The notes beneath the pieces were generated by a model, which had not been told where the DNA came from, ran no database searches, and saw only the letters and a program-made list of their open reading frames with translations. Both the position numbers and the translations under genes were made by a program. Positions 14,201-22,229 of a stretch of 64,000 nucleotides of DNA are shown here, in pieces. Position 1 is the first letter of the stretch; each line of letters begins with the position of its first letter. Source of the DNA: Phoronis australis (Eukaryota > Phoronida > Phoronidae); NCBI GenBank assembly GCA_002633005.1, contig NMRA01000286.1:34067-98066 (forward strand), given 5' to 3'.

Positions 14201-17200
14201 GAAACCACAGACTGACAAAGTCCACACAAACAAAAGTGCTACAACAGGGCCAGACTTCGCAACCAAAATCGTTCCCTTCCTCGTTCCAACACTCCCTCCG
14301 TCCTTGCCCTCTCGCTCATTTGTGCACTGACAGTTATATAGCACATAAATACCAAAACTTTTAACAGTTTGATAATACACTGATTCTAAGTTGACATTGG
14401 CGAGGTAATTATTAAGTTAGTTTTGAAGAAAAATGTCAGTACCGTATTCGCCGTAATAACAGCCAAGGGTGCTTAGAAAAGTTCGTTTCAGGGGGCGCTT
14501 ATTATAACCCAAGGCCGTTGAAACCCAGTCTCCGAAACAGGTGAAATCGGAAGCTAATTGAAGATTCATCATATTTACCCTGTGTGACGTATCTGTAATC
14601 TATGAAAGACTTTCTACAAAATCGTGGTGCATTGCTATCAAACTTTGATGCTAAATTACGATCATTTTACAGAAAATTGTGCTGAAATCCCAGGGCGAAA
14701 ACTCACCGACTGACTGCTTCGCAATCGTCAACATGGCGACTTGAATGCTTGAATAAAAATACAGTTTTGACTCAAGCAAATTACCTGAAATTCTCCTTAA
14801 ATTTTCCAAGTAGCGTCCCTGAGATTTTTAAGTTCCCGTGGAGTCCGGATCACAGCAGGTTTAAGTACAAATCTGTGCTACATCGTGCCATCAACATGTA
14901 TGATCGGCAACATGAGAAAAATGTCTGGACGAACACGCATGTTGTTGTCACATGTTTGTTTTGAAGTTTGTCTGCGTTTGTGAGTAAGCGAGCATGCGCG
15001 TGTCACCAGAGTTCATTTTTCAGAGCACCAGACCGTCTTTTGGCCAGAGCCACGCAATCTAACGAGCTAGATGTGCATTGTATCTAAAGAAATTTGCACA
15101 AGCCAAGTAGGCCTGAACCAGAGCATATTTCATTCAGCACTTGCCGGTCTCATGTGCTAAAAACAGTCAACATTTGTCTTGGTAAGGCCCATATTAGTCG
15201 CCGTTTCGCTGGATGCGTACGTAACTATCTGACAGTTATTTTTCGGTGTAAAGGTGTGTAAGCATTCACTGTCAGTTGTCATTTTATCAGATATTCGGCT
15301 TAAAAACACCAATTATGGTTAATCAAACAATTCATAAAAATAACGCAAACATTTTTTTATAGTATTAGAAACTGTTGGAAATTAGTACCAATATTCATTT
15401 CTTGCCGATGCTATGCTACCCGTTTCATGAATGGATAGTTCCTGACTAATGTCTTTGATGACAGGTTCATGTATGTAGCGCGCGCTTCCTGGCCACGTGC
15501 TTTTAACACTGGCCAAGCTTTTTATTAGTCTTCGATTCGCGGTTTTCAAGTGTACAAAGAAATTTGGATTCTTGTTGAAAGCGGGAAATATCTACAAAGC
15601 AATCCCGAAGACAAATACACTACTTCTGTTCTGAAAGGCCAGACCATTGGTCCTCGCAAGATCAGCAAAACTTTTGTGTTCGTGTTGAGGCATGGCAGAA
15701 GTTTGAAGTGTATAGTCACGGCTAAATACCGACATTGCGGCGAGGCTCGTAGTCTACAAATTCTGCGCACAATGATTTTTTGCAGGACTGTCGGATATTA
15801 TTGATAAATTAAAGACGTTATTATAGAATTTTAGGACTGTAGGTAAGCCATTTTTCGCACGTACACGTTCATGGACTGGGTGCTCATTTTAGTAAAGTCT
15901 GAAAACGCGTGGGGGGTGCTTATAGGGGCAGGGACGGTTATTACGGTGAATACGGTATTCAAGATACGGTATTCAGCTACCTCTTTGAACAAGTTCATCA
16001 AGTCCTTTTCAGGAAATGTGAAATAGAACAGGTATGGAAGACAAGTAATAGATAGCAGCAAGAGTATCATTAATTATTAATTTATTATGCACATCCCTAA
16101 TTCAAATCTCCTAATATAAGCAGAAAAAGAAAACAAGTTATAGCATTGACATATTTTTCACTGAAAGTTTTGGCAGAGCTAAAAGGGACAAACGAATGAT
16201 ACATTGTGCCCAAAAATCTTTTAAATACTTTTGCATCAGCATTGCAATTCACTGAGCAATACTGAATTCCCTCTGAAACAGTGATTAGTACAGCAGGAAA
16301 TGCCCCCCCCCATGCAGCATTTTGGTAGGTCAATACCCCAAAACCAGAAAACACTGTGATATCTTGAGACATATGTCACAGCTATTTCAATTTATGTAAA
16401 TAGAACTAACCTCAGTGACATCATCAAATGTGGTGATGTTGTGAACAGCCTTGGTATAACCCCGTGAAGTGTAGATTTCCAGACCGTTTTTAGTTATTGC
16501 AAATATTAGGCCATTATTAGCAGCAACCTGGGGATGGCAAAATAATTAATGAATTTATCATGGAACTGCAGCAGAACACAGAAAAAGTGAAACTGTGACA
16601 ACGTAGAAACTAAAGTCATTGAAAGCAATACCTTTAAGTTTATGGCTACTTTAAAGAAGTCCTTTTTCCATCCCGAAAACCAACTCCTAATATAGACAAC
16701 TGATTGGTTACGAAATTTGTCTCATCTTGTTTGAAGGTCAAACTGGAGGTGATTTCAGGTATTCAAAAGAACTGATAGCCATTGTGCTTGATTAAAAGTA
16801 GTTCCCTGCTTATCTAAAAAATTTAATATTCCATCTCAGAGGGTTATAAATTGATAATTGGTTTATTGTCCATGTGAATTTCAGGGGTAGCCTGGTCTCT
16901 AACATCTATAAATGGACTGAACACAAACGTTTCCTACCTTTGCTACCTTAACAAGTAGACCATTCATCTACATCACTTCTGAGGATACTTCCTAACATAA
17001 ATACTTACGCTCTATGATGAACTCACATTAGTTTTCGCTATTTGTTCTACGGTCTACGGTAAGCTAAGTCTTTACGGGTTAGGATTTTACAATTAATTGC
17101 ACACTGTTAATGAGAATGTCTGTGTAGAACATAGGGGCACCTGTGTTGTTTGACTAGTGTACGCGTAGGACGCCAGCATTTCACTAGTGTTCAGGATGTT

Positions 17201-20083
17201 GTAGAGGGTCCCAACACCTGTAGTGCTGCAAAAGACGCATAGGCCAATCAGCTGACTTCTTCTTGATGACTGCAAAATGCTGGGGTTGCCTTCGTCTGTT
17301 ACGTCACCTCCTTGTTGCTCATCTTTTATGAAAAAACAAAAGAATGTTACACAACTCCAGTAACCAACTTTCTGGAATAATGATGTACAAGATTACACAC
17401 ACCTGTGCATTATGTACTACATATGGGAGGTTACCACATTGAAATTTTTAGCTAAAATAACCTCGGTAAAAATAAACAGGGCAATGGCCAAAACCGTTGA
17501 TGGGATTGGAATGTTGAATTATGGGATAGAAATGTCCGTTTCTGTGTCATAATTGAAGATTTCTAACCCTAAGTCTTCTCCAGGATTGGGGCTACAGAAT
17601 GCAGCCCCGTACAGAGCCATAAGCTAGACAGGACACTACAACTGCAACAACTCGACTCATCAAAGGTACATTACAAGGCTATTATGCTCTAAGTAGCTTA
17701 TACACACGACATCTCTTTCACGGCAGAATCACAGTAAAATCCAAAAAAGACAATTGTTAAAACTTCCCTGTAACCTCAACTGCTGAGATTTTAAGATACA
17801 GATTAGAGATTTCCTCTACAGTTGTAACTCAGCCCAAACTATTAAAGTATTAACTTTTGAAAGCATTTACATTTAAAAATATGTGTTCTGTTAAGTGGAC
17901 CCTTGCCACTATTAATCTAGGGAATAACACTTCATCCATTCACGGAAGTTATGTAAGAAAGACAAGACCCCTTCATATTCCTCAACACAAAATGATGATT
18001 GCATCAGTAAGCAAACCTGGTTTGTACAGGGGAACAAACTGTAAAGAGTGAAGACAGTCATGCTCATCTCGCAGGGCAAATCTTCGATACAGATACGTCG
18101 TCACTGGAGTTTCTTGCATCACACATCCTGTGACAAAGACCATCAAAGTTCCATTGAGCACGAGGGGAACATTGGCCAAATTTAGCATAATTTATGATTT
18201 TCAATAAAAATGCACACGAACCATTGACCCAACTGTTCATAGAGGGAGCCCTATACACAACTATTATCAACGGTAAAGTCTTCATTTCAGATAACAATAA
18301 AATTTTCATAAAATTTATCATTTTTTAACTTTTAAAGCCATACCATACCAGATGCACTACAAATGCTAAAAACTGTACCAAACACTGTTTGGAGACAACT
18401 CTTCCCCACAAAAGACGCTAACGAGAGACAAAACAATTTATTGAAAGGAACTTTTTGTTCAGAAATTTTACGAAATGTAATTCCCCTGAGTAGCCACATT
18501 GCCTCTATAGTGAATAAACTTTATTGTAAAGTAATACTATAACCAGCTGTCAGAGATTCAACACTCTATACACAATTAGTGTCACATCTAACTTGGTGAG
18601 GTGAGCTTACCATCACACCAAATTGTGATAGGATGACCCAACACCTCGTGTCCAGTTGGACCCAAGATCTCAACATCAGCTGCAGTTGTTTTCGAGTCCA
18701 AGACTTTCTTAGTCTCAAGAAGAATAGTATTCGGCTGTCCTTGAGCATTGTACTGCGATGGACTTTCGTTTTTCACACAATCCCAGCTAACAAAGTCCAT
18801 ATCTTTAAGAATGTCTGTTTCTACATTGTCTTTAGTTGCAAAATCCAAAGTTTTATTGACAGCAGTCTCCTCACCATTAGGTGAAACACCCTGGGCAGAT
18901 GGCAAATCTCTGTCATGAAGCCTGACCACATGGACTTCAGATGATGAGCAAACAGCGACAAACTCCTCACAGAGAGAAACTTGCTTCACAAGCATTGAGA
19001 ACCGAATGTCCAAAACAGGTTCCAAGTCTCTGTACAACAAGCCTTCACTATCACGATGCTCAACAAGATGGTAGATTTTTACTTGTTTGTGAACGGCCAC
19101 AGCAAGGTTTCCGGTGGCGATGCAACAAGCAATGAAAACAGGGTCATATGAATTCATGGAAACCTCAATTATTTCCAGACCATCGGAGCTTGCACGTGAG
19201 ATGCGGCCAGCAAAATTCATCCTCTTTGGAGCATCAGATGAGGCTTTTTCCCATTGGAGGTACACCCGTAGAGAAACAACAGGTGTACTAGAGTGACGAG
19301 TGTACTTCTCTTCTATGGCAGCTATGTAGTTTCCTAAATCAACCAAGGAGAGAACACACCTTTTAGTATATTGTAACATTAGTTTTTGATAGTTTTGATA
19401 GTAAGTGCAAACTAAGTTCTGTGTCTCTTAACTATACCACCGATGCTACCATTTCATTCTCAGCATTCGTTTATATTCCCTAGAAGGTCGTCACAATGTT
19501 GACAAATATCATTAGCAACTTAGACAACATGAGCAGGAAAGCCCCAGATTGAGGCGCCAAAGTTGATATCTTCAGGAATTTATATGGCACGAATAGATTA
19601 CAAACCGGGACAACATGGTTGATGAATATCTTCAGCAATGCAGATAATTTTCCAAACACAAAATTACAGAACTTAGCGATTAAGTATTTACAAAGCAAAT
19701 ACTGAATGAGAGTGAACTTTAGGTCAGTTCTTGACAGAAACCAAGTTAAATTACAAGGCCATGCAATTTTACTACTACGTGGCCGTATGTGGATTTATCC
19801 ACTGTCCGATTGGACATACACTATATCCATGACAAATTACCTTTTTGGCAATGCAGAATCTGTTTTGGCACAGCAATGGTTGGCACAAGCACGAAGCATG
19901 GACACCGCTGTTGGTTCAGGTCGTGCACATGGATGCAACAGTGAACAGAGGCCACAAATAGCCAGTGTCCAGAAGTATAGACAGTCAGAGGTTCATGGTC
20001 AGTGTTAAACACATCCTGTCCAGCAAAATGATGACAACAAAGGACTCGAACCATGTTCCCGACTCGTGATGCTCAGTCAAGGC
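2102..20083 (-). CDS. HPS3: HPS3, BLOC-2 complex subunit 3 (whole gene, 18 coding exons)
   Basis: The HPS3 protein is a BLOC-2 subunit with HPS5 and HPS6. The complex acts on endosomal tubules that carry cargo to melanosomes and other lysosome-related organelles. I joined 18 exons on the minus strand by splice sites, and all phases agree from the ATG at 20054 to the TGA at 2104-2102. The product is about 1067 residues (human about 1004). Family matches run along the whole length: the MVR start, GNYIAAIEEK (about 72-81), YLYRRF, NGLEIYTSR, a helical C-terminal half, and a C-terminal WSRL segment where human HPS3 has WWKKLL. An N-terminal beta-propeller and C-terminal helical repeats are expected from the family. 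Family assignment is firm; individual splice choices are by eye. A 5' UTR exon probably starts at 20083. Confidence 0.93.
3891..3987 (-). CDS. HPS3: HPS3 coding exon 17
   Basis: 97 nt. Acceptor ATCATCTTGCAG, donor GAG/GTAAGT, phase 0 in and phase 1 out. It encodes WSRLIENLSCLLKETQ and MVHVEAFR, in the place of human WWKKLLPELCQRI. Confidence 0.87.
4660..4872 (-). CDS. HPS3: HPS3 coding exon 16
   Basis: 213 nt, phase 0 at both ends. Acceptor CTTTTTCAG, donor CAC/GTAAGT. It encodes AVLSSNLVSPEVARKMLAVL, ESLEIVCMLVISVDSAIDLI and VDKYPRILVKFV. The last follows the human DILLERCPEAVIPYA helix. Confidence 0.9.
5912..6072 (-). CDS. HPS3: HPS3 coding exon 15
   Basis: 161 nt. Acceptor TTCAATTCAG, donor CAG/GTAAGT, phase 1 in and phase 0 out. 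It encodes a poorly conserved basic stretch (GNMKSRAPSMPKRMP) followed by CNQDLVKLQ, which matches the human LSKLQ before the next conserved block. Confidence 0.83.
6556..6726 (-). CDS. HPS3: HPS3 coding exon 14
   Basis: 171 nt, phase 1 at both ends. Acceptor TGTTTTTCCAG, donor GGTAAGTT. It encodes LSSIYLQRLLEACDQFGRVS and HSWLNELPPFCG. The LLEACDQFG segment matches human LINACSHYG. An internal TCG/GTAAAA could act as a weak alternative donor. Confidence 0.87.
7399..7471 (-). CDS. HPS3: HPS3 coding exon 13
   Basis: 73 nt. Acceptor CTTTTCTTCAG, donor GGTGAGT, phase 0 in and phase 1 out. It encodes SGSHKKEIYRNFHLMLFLEG, in the place of the human IPQLLVDFWEAQLV helix. Confidence 0.82.
8035..8165. 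repeat. MITE-like repeat, GTGGATCCAGG family, copy 2
   Basis: Starts CAGAGGTGGATCCAGGATTT and ends CCCTGGATCCGTTT, giving short inverted ends around a purine-rich interior. It lies in the HPS3 intron between exons 12 and 13, and is related to the copy at 1828-1982. Confidence 0.6.
8484..8660 (-). CDS. HPS3: HPS3 coding exon 12
   Basis: 177 nt, phase 0 at both ends. Acceptor TCTTTACTAG, donor GAG/GTGTGG. It encodes RDLIAVCLENHHLLHIDFKE, LTPLSQLIKKHKPGTFAAIW and GLDAVISLLE. These follow the human segments with [20 protein letters not shown]. Confidence 0.9.
9271..9358 (-). CDS. HPS3: HPS3 coding exon 11
   Basis: 88 nt. Acceptor CTAATTTAG, donor GAG/GTAGGT, phase 2 in and phase 0 out. It encodes PMVSLALALLYLKDGQFTSA and ESVLFANDE, in the place of the human LVTLTKAAVALKMGDLDMH helix pair. 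Confidence 0.87.
9715..9757 (-). CDS. HPS3: HPS3 coding exon 10
   Basis: Micro-exon of 43 nt. Acceptor GCTGTTGCAG, donor AA/GTATGT, phase 1 in and phase 2 out. It encodes EKAIAVLQSVGQRQ. Its phases fit both neighbours exactly, which is the main support for such a short exon. Confidence 0.78.
10004..10320 (-). CDS. HPS3: HPS3 coding exon 9
   Basis: 317 nt. Acceptor TTTTTGTCAACAG, donor GGTAATTT, phase 2 in and phase 1 out. It encodes KLALPYYMMTGYTTQQIV, FTPLYSPGIIHYLNYVMF and ADKVLDIYHI, which parallel the human LTLPYYKMSGLSMAEVL and IFYINHSLYE segments. Confidence 0.9.
10696..10865 (-). CDS. HPS3: HPS3 coding exon 8
   Basis: 170 nt. Acceptor ATTTTCCAG, donor AG/GTATTT, phase 0 in and phase 2 out. 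It encodes LQLVQEAHLCLRGYRLDHG and ENCAILGDYYA, matching the human HLLSEAHLLVRAA and ESCGHLGDCYS segments. This is the start of the helical C-terminal half. Confidence 0.9.
11776..11836 (-). CDS. HPS3: HPS3 coding exon 7
   Basis: 61 nt. Acceptor GATAATTACAG, donor ATG/GTAAGT, phase 2 in and phase 0 out. It encodes VNSSIYALKNCSTEELVKDM, which aligns with the human segment around YIVNTISPVQLYKEM. Confidence 0.85.
12470..13870 (-). repeat. Scattered diverged repeat copies in HPS3 intron 6
   Basis: Several minus-strand segments carry diverged forms of CTTCATGAAATTTGGCA followed by a purine-rich stretch (complement visible near 12520, 13050, 13555, 13695 and 13820). This is the same core as in the array at 41.2-42.3 kb. 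No coding frame with family support is present between HPS3 exons 6 and 7. Confidence 0.4.
13893..14020 (-). CDS. HPS3: HPS3 coding exon 6
   Basis: 128 nt. Acceptor TTGTGTCTTCAG, donor AA/GTAAGT, phase 0 in and phase 2 out. It encodes TCPSTTLDTC and then IGMQPFMVVQSMAVTGSHLV, matching the human stretch around CPPVSMDVCALRIQLFIGL. It fills the gap between exons 5 and 7 with exact phase agreement. Confidence 0.87.
14440..15957 (+). mobile_element. TIR DNA element with TA target site, HIRAN-like ORF inside
   Basis: The ends are TACCGTATTCGCCGTAATAA at 14440-14459 and its inverse complement at 15938-15957 with one mismatch. The element is flanked by TA if the terminal TA is counted as a target duplication, as in the Tc1/mariner or similar classes. 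Subterminal GGGGTGCTTATA-type motifs occur near both ends. It sits in the HPS3 intron between coding exons 5 and 6. No transposase was recognised. The only family-like coding remnant is the ORF at 15529-15804. Confidence 0.75.
15529..15804 (+). pseudogene. HIRAN-like domain ORF within the TIR element
   Basis: The plus-strand frame reads GFQVYKEIWILVESG, then KGQTIGPRKISKTFVFVLRH, then LKCIVTAKYRHCGEA, and stops at 15804. It resembles a domain I know from many cnidarian, amphioxus and mollusc proteins, with the pattern GYHVYKDIW, NPEDxYAVAV, GHVPRKISR, LRRGG, CxVTG and a GGLEVPC end. I call it HIRAN-like from that pattern; no search was run. The usual LPQGGLE end is degraded and no start codon precedes the conserved part, so it is probably a remnant. 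It could also be an exon of an element-borne gene. Confidence 0.55.
16411..16527 (-). CDS. HPS3: HPS3 coding exon 5
   Basis: 117 nt, phase 0 at both ends. Acceptor CCATCCCCAG, donor GAG/GTTAGT. It encodes VAANNGLIFAITKNGLEIYT and a tail ending TTFDDVTE. The NGLEIYT strand corresponds to the NNLQCFT segment of human HPS3. Confidence 0.88.
17141..17322 (-). CDS. HPS3: HPS3 coding exon 4 (donor uncertain)
   Basis: Acceptor TTCATAAAAG at 17324-17323, and the joined codon reads GAT. It encodes a propeller segment including LIGLCVFCSTTGVGTLYN and ends SYAYTSQTTQ. Two donors keep phase 0: CAG/GTGCCC (exon end 17141, preferred because the joined strand reads more like a propeller blade) and ACA/GTGTGC (end 17105, adding 12 residues). 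An in-frame TAA follows, so the exon cannot run further. Confidence 0.8.
18017..18127 (-). CDS. HPS3: HPS3 coding exon 3
   Basis: 111 nt. Acceptor TTTGTCACAG, donor GGTTTGCT, phase 1 at both ends. It encodes CVMQETPVTTYLYRRFALRD and then HSLQFVPLYKPG. The YLYRRF segment is typical of the family. The open frame extends further upstream, but a stop and the lack of another acceptor fix the start. Confidence 0.85.
18611..19333 (-). CDS. HPS3: HPS3 coding exon 2
   Basis: The largest exon, 723 nt (241 codons), residues 72-312. Acceptor GATTTAG, donor GGTAAGC, phase 1 at both ends. It covers much of the predicted beta-propeller and includes the segments ARISRASSDG-like and IACCIATGNLAVAVHKQVKI. At the position of the human clathrin box LLDFE the sequence reads LLYRDLE, so that motif is not intact here. 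Confidence 0.92.
19841..20054 (-). CDS. HPS3: HPS3 coding exon 1
   Basis: Residues 1-71, beginning MVRVLCCHHFAGQDVF, which parallels the start of vertebrate HPS3. An in-frame TGA lies 21 nt upstream of the ATG, supporting this start. The donor is GGTAATTT (GT at 19840-19839) and the exon ends in phase 1. The spliced codon joins as GNYIAAIEEK, a strong family match. Confidence 0.9.
20055..20083 (-). promoter_or_regulatory. HPS3: HPS3 5' UTR segment with upstream splice acceptor
   Basis: Directly upstream of the HPS3 ATG is a good acceptor (TTTATTTATTCATTTCAG, AG at 20085-20084), followed by 29 nt that contain an in-frame TGA. This suggests the leader is spliced and the promoter lies further right. 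No upstream leader exon could be identified. Confidence 0.5.
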
Positions 20084-20189
20084 CTGAAATGAATAAATAA
20101 ATTGAAATAACAGCATTTCTTCCTTTGATAAATCCTCATCTATACAATATGATGGACAAATAGAATTATTCTACTTCTCATTTTGTCGT

Positions 20190-20350
20190 ATCAATGTTTT
20201 GGCCATGTTCAAGTTCAGTACCATAGTTGCTAAGAGCATCAGAAAATATTCCGAAAATTGTGGGCATTCCCAACAATTTTAGAAAAACAAAAAAGGACAA
20301 TTTTGTTAATGATTTTTGTCTGCAATTGGTACCGCAGATAATCAACAGGC
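20190..20350 (+). repeat. Partial copy of the 242-bp CTACGGTAAAA MITE family
   Basis: Contains the family core (GCATTCCCAACAATTTTAG, then GACAATTTTGTTAATG and TTTTTGTCTGCAATTGGTA) and lacks the left inverted end. The rest of 20.1-20.77 kb shows nothing else recognisable. Confidence 0.4.
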
Positions 20351-20774
20351 AGCAAATTAGCGACATTACGAAATATCAAACTGCCCTCAGATTCCACGGT
20401 ATTTACTCACCATTCTGCACTAATCCCCACAATGCTGCAGTACTACCACAAAAAAATTACTTTGACACTTGCCATTTCATTAATTGTTCTGAACTTTTAT
20501 TGTGAGCGCAGTGACTTGTAAAGCTGATGGTTTAAAACTGACAAGTTGGGACGGATGTGATATATTGCAACTTCCTTGTCTGCATTTTCTCCCTCCCGGA
20601 ACCTGTTTGAAGCCTCAGACATCCCCTGCTAGCAAAACCTATTTAAGTATAATCCTGCATTTTGAAGGAAGTCAAATCTGTTGCACTTTTTAAAGTGATA
20701 TTATAGTAAATAACGTTTAAATTATTTAAACGATATCTTTGTCTTATAACTGCTTCAAAAGTTCAAAAGGTTAA

Positions 20775-21667
20775 AGGTGAAGGCAACCTTTTTGATGTCT
20801 TTTTTAGCAAAAATAAGGTTCCTTGGTTATCCAAGACATATTTTCCCCTTAATTACAGCTTTTGGTAATTTGATTAATTACTCGTTCTCTACTCCGGAAG
20901 TGAATGTTTTGGGAGACAAGAACTTCACGCCAATTTCTTTTCATATAGCATGACTGTGAGAGCTGCCGAGTCAGTCATTGTTCTATCTCTGTTGTGATAA
21001 GTTCGGGCGTCGTTTGCTTTTGTTTAAAAGTCAGTCAACATGCCACACTGTTGCTGCGGAATGTACTCATTATCGTCTCGGGGACAGGGGAAAACTGTCC
21101 CACTTGCCCGAGTGTCCCGCGACACACTCCCACTGGATAGTGACCTGAGCACACAAACTGCTTACACCCCGCCGTGTGACTTCCTCGCCACACATCTGGC
21201 ATCTTCTAAATAACTCCAATACTATAGTCAAGTCCACAATAAACTTATCAAAGTTTGGCTCACTGATCTGTTCATTGAACGACGAACTGTACTCTTCACT
21301 GGGCCTGTATTCACTCCCACTACTCGACACTGCAGCAGGGCTGCTTACAGGCTTTGTGCTATTATGAGTACATCCCAGTATAATGCAGCAACAGTGTGGC
21401 ATGTTGACTGACTCGTAAACAAAAACAAACGACGACCAAACGTATCACAACCGAGGTATACCAATGACCAACTCGACAGCTCTCATAGTTACACTACACT
21501 GAAAAGAAATTGGCGCGAAATTCTTGCCTCCCAAAACGTCACATCCGGAGTAGAGAACGAATAATTAATTAAATTAAGAAAAACTGTAATTAAGTGGAAA
21601 ATATGTCTGGGATAACCAACGAACCTTATTTTTGCTTAAAATGACATGAAAAAGGTTGTCTTTGCCT
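20775..21667. mobile_element. Rearranged Kolobok derivative (left-end dimer)
   Basis: 893 bp between TTAA copies at 20771-20774 and 21668-21671. The termini are AGGTGAAGGCAACC and its inverse GGTTGTCTTTGCCT, close to those of the Kolobok at 46805-48745. Both arms match the left end of that element, including the start codon of the THAP ORF: ATGCCACACTGTTGCTGCGG at 21040 on plus, and MPHCCC from 21402 on minus. The copy is thus largely a fold-back of the left end, with inverted arms of about 290 bp. Confidence 0.85.
21070..21402 (-). pseudogene. Internally deleted THAP-Kolobok transposase remnant
   Basis: 110-codon frame starting MPHCCC and then jumping to SSPAAVSSSGSEYRPS. It continues [20 protein letters not shown] and [19 protein letters not shown]. 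Relative to the ORF at 47070, nearly the whole THAP domain (about residues 11-180) is missing, and the frame ends where the opposite arm begins. It cannot encode a working transposase. Confidence 0.8.
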
Positions 21668-21703
21668 TTAAACATAATTGTTGTAGATCATTGATGGCTT
21701 TTG

Positions 21704-22225
21704 GTGAATCGTATGAGCCTCTGTTAGGCACTCCTTTGTTCACTAGCAATTGCATATTAGCTGAATGGTTATTACTCTTGCAGGCCGCCAGTTAGATTCC
21801 TGGATTGAGTGATCTCAGCAATTACTACAACTGGCGTAGTAGGCAATGGCCCATTAGCTAAATGGTTAGCATGCTTGCCGCTTTTATAGGGGTCGCTTGG
21901 TTTGATTCCTGCGTCAGGTAATTCCCAGCTATTACTCCTACAGTTGTAATTGTTGGCAAACAGATGATCTACTGAAGAAGCACAGCCAACTATAGTGAGG
22001 ACCTCGGATGGCACACATGGTGTTGCGATATAGTTAAAAGTTCCAGGAGTCCAGAACCTGTATAAGAGACAATGTGTTCACCTGTGTTGTGGAGGTAAAG
22101 AAATCATGCAAGGGAAGTTGACGAACTGTATGCAAGACAATCTGGTTTTCACTATACCTGGTGCAACGCCATCTGTTCCGTAGAAAGGGGGAAGCTGTAC
22201 ATTTGTGAATCATATGAGCCTAGTC
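21704..22225 (+). repeat. tRNA-derived SINE-like units
   Basis: Two units about 97 bp apart carry tRNA promoter-like boxes. The first has TTAGCTGAATGGTT near 21757 and AGTTAGATTCC near 21790. The second has TTAGCTAAATGGTTAGC near 21854 and GGTTTGATTCC near 21899. The motif GTGAATC(G/A)TATGAGCCT occurs at 21704-21720 and again at 22205-22221. No cloverleaf closes properly, so these are not functional tRNA genes. Confidence 0.55.
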
Positions 22226-22229
22226 CATT

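Noticed and set aside
15960-16030. HPS3 exon encoding DLMNLFKE with donor GAG/GTAGCT
   Set aside because: Poor acceptor, phases do not fit, and the exon at 13893-14020 fully bridges exons 5 and 7 with clear family similarity.
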